The notes under the pieces: generated by a model
Seen by the model: only the letters and a program-made list of their open reading frames with translations
Told to the model about the DNA's origin: nothing
Database searches by the model: none
Translations under genes and position numbers: made by a program
Source: Burkholderia sp. D-99
GTDB lineage: Bacteria > Pseudomonadota > Gammaproteobacteria > Burkholderiales > Burkholderiaceae
NCBI RefSeq assembly: GCF_011605345.1
Contig: NZ_JAAOXM010000001.1
Span: 434,001 to 498,000 of the forward strand
Direction of reading: 5' to 3'
DNA: 64,000 nt
Shown: positions 27,101-35,864 of the stretch, one piece after another
Layout of the letters: each line of letters starts with the position of its first letter
Position numbering within the stretch: position 1 is the stretch's first letter

Positions 27101-28298
27101 ACGCGTCGTTGCGCGGATCAAGGAGGCCGATGCCGCGCTGCACGCGGTGCCGGCCGGCGGCCTGAGCCCGTCGGGGCTGCTGCCGACGAAGGCGCATCCG
27201 GCGCCGTCGAAGCTCGTCGCGAACCTGCGGCTCAACCGTCCGGGCGCAGCGAAGGACACGCGCTACGTGTCGCTGTCGACCGAAGGCGCGAACCTCGAAT
27301 ACGAAACCGGTGACGCGCTCGGCGTGTGGCCGACCAACTGCCCGGAACTGGTCGACGAACTGCTGTCCGTCACCGCGCTGAAGGCCGATGCGCCGGTGTC
27401 GGTGGCGGGCGCCGGCGACATGCGCCTCGGCGATGCACTCGCGCGCCACTTCGACATCACGCGTCCGCATCCGGACGCGCTCGCCTTCATCGCGTCGCGC
27501 AGCGCGAACGGCGCGCTGAAGTCGCTGCTCGGCGACGACCGTAAGAGCGACCTCAAGCAATGGCTGTGGGGGCAGCAGCTCGCGGACGTGCTGCACGAGT
27601 TTCCGGTCGAGCTGTCGGGCACGGAGCTGGTCGGGATGCTGAAGCGGATGCAGCCGCGTCTCTATTCGATCGCGTCGAGCCCGAGCGCGCACCAGGGCGA
27701 GATCCACCTGACCGTGTCGGCCGTGCGTTATCACAACGGCCGGCGCGCGCGCAAAGGCGTCGCGTCGACGTTCCTCGCCGATCGTGCGGAGGACGGCCGC
27801 GTGCCCGTGTTCGTGCAGAAGTCCGCGCATTTCCGGCCGCCGGTGAACGGCGACGTGCCGATCGTGATGGTCGGCCCCGGCACCGGCGTCGCGCCGTTCC
27901 GCGGCTTCCTGCACGAGCGGCAGGCGCGCGGCGCGCGCGGGCGCAACTGGCTGTTTTTCGGCGAGCAGCATGCGCAGACCGATTTCTACTACGGCGACGA
28001 GCTGGGCGCGATGCACGACAGCGGCTTCCTGACGCGGCTCGATCTGGCGTTCTCGCGCGACCAGGCCGACAAGATCTACGTGCAGGACCGGATGCGCGAG
28101 CAGGGCGCCGAGCTGTTCGCGTGGCTGGAGGAAGGCGCGCACTTCTACGTGTGTGGCGACGCCGCGCGGATGGCGAAGGACGTCGATACGGCACTGAAGG
28201 CAGTGGTCGCCGAGCACGGCGGCATGTCGGACGACGATGCGAGCGACTATGTCGCGCGGCTCGCGAAGGCGCGCCGCTACATGCGCGACGTGTACTGA
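24111..28298 (+). CDS. nasC: Assimilatory nitrate reductase fused to a CysJ-like flavoprotein reductase
   Basis: A 1395-residue fusion. The N-terminal part (to about residue 750) is a molybdopterin nitrate reductase with a [4Fe-4S] site (C10, C13, C17, C45) and molybdopterin motifs such as YQDFDRANLFFVIGANMADC and the NTGRLQHQWHTMTKTGKV stretch. After a linker rich in Ala comes a flavodoxin domain (from about residue 860, LWASQTGNIESLTEDYATQL), then FAD-binding (RLYSIASSPS) and NADPH-binding (GTGVAPFRGFLHER) modules, ending in ARRYMRDVY as in sulfite reductase flavoproteins. Nitrate reductase thus carries its own NADPH electron-input module, replacing the separate NasB-type subunit. Last gene of the operon. 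A GC hairpin (GGCCCGC/GCGGGCC, 28322-28341) follows but has no T-run. Confidence 0.94.
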   Translation: MTATPVKSVCPYCGVGCGMVLHVEDGEVVKVSGDSDHPTNFGRLCTKGSSAHVALRRSGRLDRAFVRRAREDDLVPLPARDAIADTARRLRAVLDAHGPDALSFYVSGQMSIEAQYLVNKLAKGFVGTNNIESNSRLCMASASTGYKQSLGADGPPGSYQDFDRANLFFVIGANMADCHPILFLRMMDRVKAGAKLIVVDPRRTGTADKADLFLQIRPGTDLALTNGLLHLLHANGRTDAAFVDAYTEGWDAMPAFLADYTPERVAAITGLAEADLRTAAQWIGDAQEWMSCWTMGLNQSTHGVWNTNAICNLHLATGKICRPGSGPFSLTGQPNAMGGREMGYMGPGLPGQRSVASDDDRRFVENLWRVPAGTLRKETGKGTVDLFERMAAGDIKACWIICTNPVATVPNRQNVIAGLQAAELVIAQDAFLDTETNRYADILLPGALWAEGDGVMINSERNMTLMRAAVAPPGDALPDWRIVAEVARAMGFGDAFDYASAADVFDEIVRFSNPATGYDLRGASHAALRDGPVQWPVAPGTARERHPIRYLNDGVSQTLRAAADGNAAPRIAFPTPSGKARFFARPHVDPAELPDDTFPIVLNTGRLQHQWHTMTKTGKVAMLNKLNPRPFVELHPDDASALGIAAKDSVEIRSARGRAVLPAVVTERVQRGNCFAPMHWNDVYGDDLCINAVTNDAIDPESQQPELKYCAVALRRVETDAFASADDETAQPDALAADARPAPATVQATASQESDMADIDTFAAALGVADLAPPPLTDNERLYVAGLVSGLKASAGRREGSVPVLPAGAPLTPPVRFWLDGMLAGLFSRSLPASLPGAAAPALPADAAASGGVRIVRTRPKVVLLWASQTGNIESLTEDYATQLMNAGFEIRTACMSDYPVASLAGAQYVLLMTSTFGDGDAPDNGSEFWEALQAGSAAPLDGVHFAVLAFGDRNYDQFCGHGRRLDARLAELGAARLCARVDCDVEFQRDADQWLERVVARIKEADAALHAVPAGGLSPSGLLPTKAHPAPSKLVANLRLNRPGAAKDTRYVSLSTEGANLEYETGDALGVWPTNCPELVDELLSVTALKADAPVSVAGAGDMRLGDALARHFDITRPHPDALAFIASRSANGALKSLLGDDRKSDLKQWLWGQQLADVLHEFPVELSGTELVGMLKRMQPRLYSIASSPSAHQGEIHLTVSAVRYHNGRRARKGVASTFLADRAEDGRVPVFVQKSAHFRPPVNGDVPIVMVGPGTGVAPFRGFLHERQARGARGRNWLFFGEQHAQTDFYYGDELGAMHDSGFLTRLDLAFSRDQADKIYVQDRMREQGAELFAWLEEGAHFYVCGDAARMAKDVDTALKAVVAEHGGMSDDDASDYVARLAKARRYMRDVY

Positions 28299-28473
28299 CC
28301 GCGGGCGGCGCGACTTGACGCGGCCCGCCGGCATGCGGGCCCGGCTTCGGCGACGCGCTGGCCTGCGGCGGCCCGGGCCGTCGGGACGGCTGGCGACCGC
28401 GAACGCGGCGCGCGACAGGCCGGGCGGCGGGCGTCGCGTTCCTGCGTGAACCGCCGGCCGCCGCCGGTTTACA

Positions 28474-29250
28474 TCACTGCTGACGATCCCAGGCGCGCGC
28501 CTGTTCGGCACGGACGAACGCTTCCGACGACTGCGGCAGCAGGTTGCGGAATGCGCCGCCGTCGCTTTCGATCACGTCGACCATCTTCGCGATCATCTCT
28601 TCCGGGTCGTGCTGTTCGAGCGGGAACGTCAGCTGCTCGGGTGTCACGGTGTGGACGGCCGGATCGTGCCAGCGCTTCGTGGTCTCCATCATCCGGTCGT
28701 TGAAGCCGGTGCTGTACGGGCCGGGGTTCACGGTCGCGACGCGAATGCCGTGCGGCGCCAGCTCCGCGTGCATCGCCTCGGCGATCGATTCGATCGCATG
28801 CTTCGATGCGCAATAGGCGCCCGTGAACGGCCCGGTAATCAGGCCCGCGATCGACGACACGAACACGATCTTGCCGCGCTTGCGCTCCAGCATTCCGCGC
28901 GCGATTTGCTGCGTGAGCTCGAGCGGCCCGAACACGTTGACGTCGAACAGGTCGCGGACGATCCCGGCCGGCAGGTCGACGAGCGCGCCTGCTTCGCCGA
29001 CGCCCGCGTTGTTCACGAGCACGTCGAAGTCGAGCTCGGCCGCGCGAGCGCGATCGTGGGCCGACGTGACATCGAGCTTGATGGCGCGCAGTGCGGTGCC
29101 GCGTTGCGCGGCGGCGTCCGTCAGTGCATCGATCTCGACGGTGACGCGCACGCCGGCCGTCACGTCGTGACCGCGTGCGGCGAGCCGAAGCGCGACTTCG
29201 CGGCCGAAGCCGGTGCCTGCGCCGGTGATGAGGATGCGTTTCTGGGTCAT
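28474..29250 (-). CDS. SDR-family oxidoreductase
   Basis: A 258-residue classical short-chain dehydrogenase: nucleotide site ITGAGTGFGREVA, DVLVNNAGVGEAG, catalytic Ser in SSIAGLITGPF and the YCASKHA (YxxxK) motif, then NPGPYSTGF. The cofactor is NAD(P)H; the substrate is unknown. Start at ATG 29250. The GlcG-like gene ends only 4 bases upstream, so both form an operon divergent from a LysR regulator that probably controls them. Confidence 0.9.
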   Translation of the reverse strand: MTQKRILITGAGTGFGREVALRLAARGHDVTAGVRVTVEIDALTDAAAQRGTALRAIKLDVTSAHDRARAAELDFDVLVNNAGVGEAGALVDLPAGIVRDLFDVNVFGPLELTQQIARGMLERKRGKIVFVSSIAGLITGPFTGAYCASKHAIESIAEAMHAELAPHGIRVATVNPGPYSTGFNDRMMETTKRWHDPAVHTVTPEQLTFPLEQHDPEEMIAKMVDVIESDGGAFRNLLPQSSEAFVRAEQARAWDRQQ

Positions 29251-29254
29251 GTGC

Positions 29255-29692
29255 TTACCTCGTGGAGTGGAAGGTGGCCTGAAAGCGGTCGCGGCAGTGC
29301 CGGGCGATCGCGGTGTCTTCGTCGACGCTGCCGCCCGACACGCCGATCGCGCCGACGCAGCGTCCGCTGCCGTCGACGAGCGGTTCGCCGCCGCCGAACG
29401 TGACGAGCCCGCCGTGGCTGTGCTCGATCCCGCGCAGCGGACCGTCGCCCGACATCGCGCCGAGCGCGCCGGTCGATACACGGAAGCGGACCGCCGTCAG
29501 CGCCTTGCGCTGCGCGAGGTCGATCGCCCCGAGAAAACAGTCGTCGGTGCGCACGAACGCGAGCAGGTTCGCACCCGCATCGACGATCGCGACGGCGATG
29601 CCCGCGACCTGCAACGATGCGGCATGCGCGAGTGCGGTTTCGATCGTACGGCGGGCGGCTGCGAGCGGCAGGGGGGTGGTGAGCGGGTCCAT
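29255..29692 (-). CDS. GlcG/HbpS-family heme-binding-like protein (DUF336)
   Basis: A 145-residue protein from ATG 29692. Typical family pattern: LPLAAARRTIETALAHAAS, VAIVDAGANLLAFVRTDDC, then GLVTFGGGEPLVDG and VGAIGVSGGSVDEDTAIA. Family members (GlcG, HbpS, PduO C-terminal domain) bind heme or cobalamin or act in detoxification; the biological role is often unknown. First gene of a two-gene unit with the SDR protein. Divergent from the LysR gene at 29785, with 92 bases between start codons. Confidence 0.88.
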   Translation of the reverse strand: MDPLTTPLPLAAARRTIETALAHAASLQVAGIAVAIVDAGANLLAFVRTDDCFLGAIDLAQRKALTAVRFRVSTGALGAMSGDGPLRGIEHSHGGLVTFGGGEPLVDGSGRCVGAIGVSGGSVDEDTAIARHCRDRFQATFHSTR

Positions 29693-29784
29693 TCGATGCT
29701 CCGGTGACGCGACAGGGCCAGTGTAGGCAGTTGCGGTATATGGGAGAATCCGCATTCCACTCGAAAGAGTTTCAAGTTTTTCTA

Positions 29785-30696
29785 ATGATGAGCCGACGCG
29801 ATCCGATGGCCGGGCTGCACGTGTTCATGACGGTCGCGACGGCCGGCAACTTCACGCGGGCGGCCGCCACGCTTGGCCTGACGCCGGCTGCCGTCAGCCT
29901 CGCGATCGGGCAGCTCGAGGGCGAGCTGAACGTGAAGCTGTTCAATCGCAGCACGCGCGGCGTGAGCCTGACGGAAGCCGGGCAGCGCTACTGGCGGCAG
30001 ACGGAGCCCGCGTACCGGCAGGTCGTGCAGGCGCGCGACGAGCTGAAGGATGCGCGCAGCGAGCCGAGCGGCGTGTTGCGCGTGACCGCGCTGCCGCTGG
30101 CGCGCACGCTTGTGATCGCGCCGGTGCTCGCCGTATTCCGCGAGCGTTATCCGAAAGTGCGGCTCGAGATCCGCTACGAGAACGAACTCGTCGATATCGC
30201 GAAGGACGGCTTCGACGCGGGCATTCGTCTCGCCGACCGGCTGCAGCCGGGCACGATCGGCGTGCGGATCGCGCCTGCGCTGTCGTGCGCGCTCGTCGCA
30301 TCGCCCGGCTATCTCGCGCGGCACGGCACGCCTGCGTCGATCGCGGCGCTCGAGCGGCATGCATGTATCCGCTTTCGGTTTTCGGAGAGCGGGCGGCTGC
30401 ACAAATGGCTGCTGCACGACGGGCGCCGCGATGTCGATCTCGATCCGGAAGGCGTATTCGTGACGAACGATGCCGATGCGGTGATCGACGCGGCGCGCGC
30501 CGGTGTCGGGATCGCGTTTGCGTTCATGCGCGAGCGGATCGAGCAGGACCTGCGCGACGGCGCGCTCGTCGAGGTGTTGCCGGGCGCGTGCCGGACGCTG
30601 CCGCCGATGTGGCTGTATTACGTGAATCGCAAGCACGTGCCGGCGAAGCTGCGCGCGTTTATCGACGTGCTGCGGGAGCGTGCGGGGGTGGCGTAG
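29785..30696 (+). CDS. LysR-family transcriptional regulator
   Basis: A 303-residue protein; two adjacent ATGs (29785, 29788) are possible starts. The N-terminal wHTH reads AGLHVFMTVATAGNFTRAAA then LGLTPAAVSLAIGQLEGELN, and the C-terminal substrate-binding fold is of the CrgA/DsdC-like group (LRVTALPLARTLVIAPVLA, FDAGIRLADRLQPGTIGVRI). Divergent from the GlcG-SDR pair, the standard arrangement for a LysR regulator and its targets. Confidence 0.92.
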   Translation: MMSRRDPMAGLHVFMTVATAGNFTRAAATLGLTPAAVSLAIGQLEGELNVKLFNRSTRGVSLTEAGQRYWRQTEPAYRQVVQARDELKDARSEPSGVLRVTALPLARTLVIAPVLAVFRERYPKVRLEIRYENELVDIAKDGFDAGIRLADRLQPGTIGVRIAPALSCALVASPGYLARHGTPASIAALERHACIRFRFSESGRLHKWLLHDGRRDVDLDPEGVFVTNDADAVIDAARAGVGIAFAFMRERIEQDLRDGALVEVLPGACRTLPPMWLYYVNRKHVPAKLRAFIDVLRERAGVA

Positions 30697-30767
30697 CGCG
30701 GCCGCCGGCAGCGACGCGCGGGACGGTGCATGATGGCGGCTCCATCCTGTGTCGACGGAGTCACGTC

Positions 30768-31202
30768 ATGCCGACTATTCCGTTTTCGTTGCGCGCGCTT
30801 GGTGTCACCGTTTCGCTTGCCATTGCTGTCGCGCTTTGCCGCGCACCGGCCATCGCCCAGACCTCGACCGTGCCGGCCGGCACGGACGCGGCAACACCCG
30901 ACAATGCGGTGCTGCTCACGGTCTTCCTGAAACACGATCAGTCGCGCCCGCTCGCCGAGCTGAACGCGCAGTTGGCGAAGCAGGGGTTCTACAAGGCGTT
31001 TCCGCCGCCGGGCGTCGAAGTGGTGAGCTGGACCGTGGCGATGGGGATCGGGCAGATCGTCGTGCTGCGGCTGCCCGCGTCGCGGGTGCGTGAAGTGAAT
31101 CGGGTGCTCGAGGATACGGCGTGGGGCGCGTACCGGACGGAGTTCTATCCGACTTATGACTACAAGGCGATCGGGCTGGCAGCGCATGAGCGGGGGAAGT
31201 GA
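30768..31202 (+). CDS. Secreted protein of unknown function
   Basis: A 144-residue protein. ATG 30768 follows CGGAG and opens a clear Sec signal peptide (LRALGVTVSLAIAVALC, cleavage near AIAQ). The mature part contains LLTVFLKHDQSRPLAELNAQ and a conserved-looking VSWTVAMGIGQIVVLRLPA, an alpha/beta pattern like a small ferredoxin-fold domain. No catalytic motif is recognised. It lies 71 bases after the LysR gene on the same strand, but an independent promoter is likely. Confidence 0.75.
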   Translation: MPTIPFSLRALGVTVSLAIAVALCRAPAIAQTSTVPAGTDAATPDNAVLLTVFLKHDQSRPLAELNAQLAKQGFYKAFPPPGVEVVSWTVAMGIGQIVVLRLPASRVREVNRVLEDTAWGAYRTEFYPTYDYKAIGLAAHERGK

Positions 31203-31559
31203 TGAGTGTGCGCGCGCGTGCTGTGGCGCCCGTAAGAATGCAAACCAAGGCCGAATAGCCCGATGTGGCGAATGGCTGGCAAGACATTCTGACTGTTTCC
31301 CGATTATCGACACGCAGTGCGATATCGGGACAATTCTTGCCTGAGATGAGATAAATCGAGAATCAATGAAAGCGAATTCTGATTAATTGCAATCAAAATC
31401 GTATGAATTGATTTGAAGTGGTGGGGAATAAGAAGCATCCAAAAAAGGCATTGCTTCATATCTTTACAACGTTTGGCAATTGTTGACAGTCGCCCTATGG
31501 TTTGCTGACGATTGCTTTGCTACCGTTCATCGATCTGAAAAGAAGTCCAATAAAGAACG
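31203..31559. other. AT-rich intergenic region before the exoprotein remnant
   Basis: About 357 bases without a gene, distinctly richer in A/T than its surroundings. A perfect -35-like TTGACA occurs at 31483-31488, but a good -10 at the right distance (about 31506) is lacking. The composition suggests horizontally acquired DNA tied to the remnant that follows. Confidence 0.5.
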
Positions 31560-31988
31560 ATGAACAAGAAGACCTGCCGTCTGGTGTATTCCAGATTCCG
31601 GGGAATGGTGGTGGTTGTCGAAGAGACGGCTGCTGCTTCGGGGAAGACTGCTTCCGGCGAGCGCCGTGCCGGCCGGCGCGCACTCGGCGGTTCGGGCCGG
31701 CTGATCGCGGCCGCATCGCAGGCCGGCGCGCCTTCGCTCGCGCTGACGCCGGGCACGCCCACCCACGTGATCCAGACGCAAAACGGTTTGCCGGAGGTGA
31801 ATATCGGCAAGCCTGCCGGCGCTCGCGTATCGGTCAATATCTATAACCAGTTCGACGTTCAGATGAACGGCACGATCCTGAATAACTCGCCGATTCTCGT
31901 CAATACGCAGCAGGCCGGTTAAATCAACGGGAATCCGAATTTCGGGTCCGGCCAGTCGGCGCGGATCATCGTCAACCAACGCCCATGA
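31560..31988 (+). pseudogene. 5' remnant of a two-partner-secretion exoprotein gene (FHA/CdiA type)
   Basis: The start MNKKTCRLVYSRFRGMVVVV is the extended signal peptide region of type V secretion exoproteins. About 70 residues later the TPS-domain start appears (THVIQTQNGLPEVNIGKPAG, then NQFDVQMNGTILNNSPILVN). After NTQQAG a TAA stop (31920-31922) stands where homologues have Tyr (NTQQAGYINGNPN). The same frame continues as INGNPNFGSGQSARIIVNQ before a second stop at 31986. Full-length proteins have thousands of residues, so the gene is dead and almost wholly deleted. No transporter partner or immunity gene is nearby. Confidence 0.88.
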
Positions 31989-32098
31989 GACGAAAGCGGG
32001 CGTAGCCCGCCAAGAGGGGAACGGCCCGCATCGATCTAGCAGGGCATGCAACATCAGTAATTGGCTGTATTTAACAATTCAAACAAAAGGAAATGAAA

Positions 32099-32728
32099 AT
32101 GAATCGACTGTGTCTGGCAACCGTGATCGGAGCGGCGGTATTGCTGGCGGGATGTGGGGGTGGCGATGGTGACGGTAGCGGCGCCACGGCAACCGGCAAC
32201 AGCAGCAGCACCAACACTGGCAACACCAGCAACAGCAATAACGGCTCGACCGGTGCGGGAACGGATACCACGTCGACCGATCAAACCACCCCATTCAAGT
32301 GTCCGAGCGGCTACAAGTCGATACAGCTGACGAAGAGCACGATCCCGAATGCAACCATGACGCTCGTGACCGACGACGGCGTGGCGACGTATACGTTCAA
32401 GACGCCGCAGGACGGCGTGGTCCGTGACGGGACGGTGTGTCTGGGCAAGCCCGATCCGGTTCCCGCAGGCGTGCAGGCCGACGTGATCTACGAGATCAAG
32501 GCGTATGGCGGTTTCTATGAAATGTCCGACCGGAAGCTGACCCTGAACTTCACGTCGAACCTCATTCCCGATCCATTCCCGCCGGTCGTTGAGCTGGCAG
32601 ACGTATCGAGCGGAACGGTCGCGTACAAGCCGGCGATCCAGGGGAACCTCATTTCGACTCCGCCGAATTTCAGCCTGAGCGTCTATCCGAACGCTCCCGG
32701 CCTGTACGTGGTGCGCCTGAAGCGGTAA
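32099..32728 (+). CDS. Putative lipoprotein
   Basis: A 209-residue protein. ATG 32099 is preferred over 32093 because AAGGA (32087-32091) is seven bases from it. Signal peptide with lipobox LLAGC gives a lipidated Cys near residue 19, followed by Gly and an Asn/Ser/Thr-rich low-complexity linker (about residues 20-65). The mature domain (PFKCPSGYKSIQLTKSTIPN...) is beta-rich with two Cys that could form a disulfide. No family recognised. It follows the exoprotein remnant and shares its less GC-rich composition, suggesting common acquisition. Confidence 0.78.
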   Translation: MNRLCLATVIGAAVLLAGCGGGDGDGSGATATGNSSSTNTGNTSNSNNGSTGAGTDTTSTDQTTPFKCPSGYKSIQLTKSTIPNATMTLVTDDGVATYTFKTPQDGVVRDGTVCLGKPDPVPAGVQADVIYEIKAYGGFYEMSDRKLTLNFTSNLIPDPFPPVVELADVSSGTVAYKPAIQGNLISTPPNFSLSVYPNAPGLYVVRLKR

Positions 32729-33269
32729 GCACCGCGCCTGGCCGCGGCGAGCGTCCCGTTTCGTCTGCCCGACGACTTGACGCGTTGAGCCGCGGCCGTC
32801 ATGGCAAGCCTGTTTGTTTGATATCGGATCGTCCCGGCATCCCTGCACGCGTGGGCGGCGGCGTGCCGGCAAAACATGACCCGCTAGCCCGAAAATATTT
32901 GACCCCATTTAAGTGAGCCCGCTCGGGCTTGCGGATTCGTGCTCGTCGCGGCGCACCGTTCGGGCAGTTTTCTCCCAAATGCATCACAAGTCATTCATCC
33001 GATGAAAAATCCCCGTCGGTTCCCGGTATGATGCGCACCTCGCGCGTGATCGGTCGTCGATTTTGATACGACATTGATACACGCGGCGCTACAAATCCGC
33101 ACAACGAGCGCGTGAAAGATTTTGTAATATAAGACCCGTATACTTGTAAGTTCTGATTCAGGCGCTCCTTGCCATTTCTTCCGGCCGACCGCCCACGCAG
33201 AACAACCAGATTCGTCGCCGCCTGGCCTCCTTGCGCCGCGACACGCTATGCACCACCACTGAATAATCT
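32729..33269. other. Intergenic region upstream of mprF
   Basis: 541 bases without a convincing gene. It contains a short GC hairpin (AGCCCG-CT-CGGGCT, about 32928-32941), a direct repeat of TTGATAC spaced 12 bases (about 33063-33082), and an AT-rich stretch GTAATATAAG near 33124 that could be the -10 region of an mprF promoter. No -35 of quality was found, and no RNA gene is recognised. Confidence 0.4.
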
Positions 33270-35864
33270 ATGTCTTCCCGCCACTCTGGTTCGCCCGGCC
33301 GCGCCGCGGCGGTGATCGCCCGTGTCCGGGCGCTGATCCGCCACGAGCGTGTGCTGTCGCCGCTGCTTGCGCTCGGCATCGGCCTGCTGCTGATCGTGGT
33401 TTTCCAGCACCTGTCGGAATCCGTCGACTACCGGTCGGTGATCCGCCAGTTGCGTCACATGTCCGCCGGCGAGTGGGGTGCGTCGCTGGCCGCGACGGCC
33501 CTCAGTTACCTCGCACTCGTCGCCCGCGACGCGGTCGGCCTGCGCTACGTCGCCGCGAAGGTGCCGCGTGTCGCGTTGTGGATCGGCGCGATCGCCGGCT
33601 CCGCGCTCGGTAACGCGACCGGCTTCGGCGCATTGACGGGCGGCGCGGTCCGCGCACGCGTGTACGGCGTGTCGGGCGTCACGCCCGCGCAGATCGGCCG
33701 GATGACGGTGTTCACGAGCGGCACGCTGGCGCTCGCCATGGTGTTGATGACGGCGGTCGGCATGGTCTGCGTGCCGGAGGCGCTCGCCGCGATGCTGCAC
33801 GTCGCGCCCGGCGTGCTGACGTGGGCCGGCGCGGCGCTGCTCGTGGTGCTGGCCGCGATGGTCGTGATGTGCGGCAACACGGCACGCCCGGTCGTCACGC
33901 GCTTCAAGTGGCTATCGTTCGACGTGCCGGCACGGCGGGATCTCGTCGCGCAGGTCGTCTACGCGGTACTCGACGTCGTCGCGGCGGGCTTGACGCTGTG
34001 GGTGCTGCTGCCGGCCGCGCCGGTCGGCTTCCCGACCTTCATCACGGTGTACGCAGCCGCGCTGCTGCTCGGGATGATCGGCCATACGCCGGGCGGGATC
34101 GGCGTGTTCGAAGCCGCGATGGTCTTCACGCTCGGTCGCGAAGTGCCCCCGCACGCAATGGTCGCCGCGCTGATCGCGTATCGCGCCATCTATTTCGGCG
34201 TGCCGCTCGTGCTGTCGGCAGGCCTGCTGGCCGGTTTCGAGGGCCGCGCGCTGCGGCGCCGGCTGGTGACGCGGCAGGCCGTGCGCGTGTCGCAACTCGC
34301 GCCGGTGTTCCTGAGCCTCGTGACGTTCGCGGTGGGCGGGATGCTGGTGATCTCGAGCGCGACGCCCGCATTCTGGCACCGGATCGCGATCCTGCGCCAC
34401 CTCGTGCCGCTGTGGGTGCTCGAAGGCTCGCAGGTGATCTGCAGCGTGCTCGGCGTCGCGCTGCTGTTCGTCGCGCGCGGGCTGCTGCGTCGCCTCGACG
34501 GCGCCTGGTGGATGACCTTCGCGCTGACGCTCGCAAGCCTCGCGCTGTCGCTGGCGAAAGGCCTCGCGTTCGTCGAGGCCGGCGTGCTCGGCACGCTGCT
34601 GGTGCTGCTGCTCGTCAGCCGTCGCCGCTTCAATCGCCATTCTTCGCTGCTCGCCGAGCGCTTCACGGTGAGCTGGTTCGTGTCGGTGACGATGGTGCTG
34701 ATGCTGGCCGTGTGGGTGCTGTTCTTCGCATTCCGCGACGTGCCGTACACGCGCGAGCTGTGGTCGCATTTCTCGTTCGACGCGCGTGCGCCGCGTGCGC
34801 TGCGTGCGACGCTTGCGTCCGGCGTGTTCGTTGCGCTGTTCGCGCTGTGGCAATTGCTGCGCCCGGCGCCCGGCCGGTTCGTGAAGCCCGTGCCGCAGGA
34901 CCTGTTCGACGCCGAACGGATCATCCGCGCGCAGGAATGCAGCGATGCGGGCCTCGCGCTGATGGGCGACAAGTCGTTCCTGTTTTCGGAATCGCGCCAG
35001 GCCTTCCTGATGTATGCCAAGAACGGCCGCACGTGGGCTGCGCTGCACGACCCGGTCGGGCCGCGCGAGGAATGGCCGGCGCTGATCAGCAAGTTCATCG
35101 CGCTCGCCCATGCGCACAGCGGTCGCGCGGCGTTCTACCAGGTGCGCGCGAACGCGCTGCCGCTGTATCTCGACGCAGGCCTCACGCTGATGAAGCTCGG
35201 CGAGGAAGCGCATATCGCACTCGACCGGTTCGACCTGAAGGGCTCGAACCGGTCGCACCTGCGCTACGCGCTGCGCCGCGGCGACAAGGATGCGCTGACG
35301 GTCGAGGTGATCGCGCCGGACGACGTGCCGGCCGCGCTGCCGGCGCTGCGCGACATCTCCGACGGCTGGCTCGACAGCCGCGATGCACGCGAGAAGAGCT
35401 TTTCGGTGGCCGCGTTCCACGACGGTTATCTTGCGACGCAGTCGGTGATGCTCGTGCGGCAGGCCGACAAGCCGATCGCGTTCGTCACGTTCATGACGAC
35501 CGACCTCAACACCGAGGCGACGGTCGGCGTGATGCGCCATCTGCCGGACGCGTCGCCGTACGCGATGGAGTATCTGTTCACGCAGCTCGCGCTGCATCTG
35601 AAGGAAGCGGGTTTCCGCAAGCTGAGCCTGGGCATCGCGCCGTTCTCGGGGATGGGGGCGGCGAAGATGCCGTCGCCGTGGCACCGGCTCGGCCTGATGG
35701 TCTGGCGCTTCGGCGGCCGCTTCTACAACTTCCGCGGCTTGCGCGCTTTCAAGAGCAAGTTCGAACCGCACTGGGAGCCGCGTTATCTCGCGGCCTCGGG
35801 CTCGGTCGGCGTGTTCGTCACGCTTGCGGATCTGTCATTGCTGGCTGGAGGTCGGCGCTCATGA
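33270..35864 (+). CDS. mprF: Bifunctional lysylphosphatidylglycerol flippase/synthetase MprF
   Basis: An 864-residue membrane protein. The first about 520 residues form the multi-pass flippase (RHMSAGEWGASLAATALSYL, GNATGFGALTGGAVRARVYG, MIGHTPGGIGVFEAAM). The C-terminal DUF2156 domain (from about residue 550) is the synthase that transfers Lys (or Ala) from aminoacyl-tRNA to phosphatidylglycerol (FLFSESRQAFLMYAKNGRTW, SNRSHLRYALRRGDKDALTV, KMPSPWHRLGLMVWRFGGRF). The product lowers surface charge and resists cationic peptides. The next gene overlaps by ATGA and encodes the matching AcvB/VirJ-type protein. No good ribosome binding site precedes the ATG. Confidence 0.95.
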   Translation: MSSRHSGSPGRAAAVIARVRALIRHERVLSPLLALGIGLLLIVVFQHLSESVDYRSVIRQLRHMSAGEWGASLAATALSYLALVARDAVGLRYVAAKVPRVALWIGAIAGSALGNATGFGALTGGAVRARVYGVSGVTPAQIGRMTVFTSGTLALAMVLMTAVGMVCVPEALAAMLHVAPGVLTWAGAALLVVLAAMVVMCGNTARPVVTRFKWLSFDVPARRDLVAQVVYAVLDVVAAGLTLWVLLPAAPVGFPTFITVYAAALLLGMIGHTPGGIGVFEAAMVFTLGREVPPHAMVAALIAYRAIYFGVPLVLSAGLLAGFEGRALRRRLVTRQAVRVSQLAPVFLSLVTFAVGGMLVISSATPAFWHRIAILRHLVPLWVLEGSQVICSVLGVALLFVARGLLRRLDGAWWMTFALTLASLALSLAKGLAFVEAGVLGTLLVLLLVSRRRFNRHSSLLAERFTVSWFVSVTMVLMLAVWVLFFAFRDVPYTRELWSHFSFDARAPRALRATLASGVFVALFALWQLLRPAPGRFVKPVPQDLFDAERIIRAQECSDAGLALMGDKSFLFSESRQAFLMYAKNGRTWAALHDPVGPREEWPALISKFIALAHAHSGRAAFYQVRANALPLYLDAGLTLMKLGEEAHIALDRFDLKGSNRSHLRYALRRGDKDALTVEVIAPDDVPAALPALRDISDGWLDSRDAREKSFSVAAFHDGYLATQSVMLVRQADKPIAFVTFMTTDLNTEATVGVMRHLPDASPYAMEYLFTQLALHLKEAGFRKLSLGIAPFSGMGAAKMPSPWHRLGLMVWRFGGRFYNFRGLRAFKSKFEPHWEPRYLAASGSVGVFVTLADLSLLAGGRRS

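Noticed and set aside
31483..31511. Strong promoter before the exoprotein remnant
   Set aside because: TTGACA is perfect but no acceptable -10 hexamer follows at 16-18 bases; kept only as a note in the intergenic entry.
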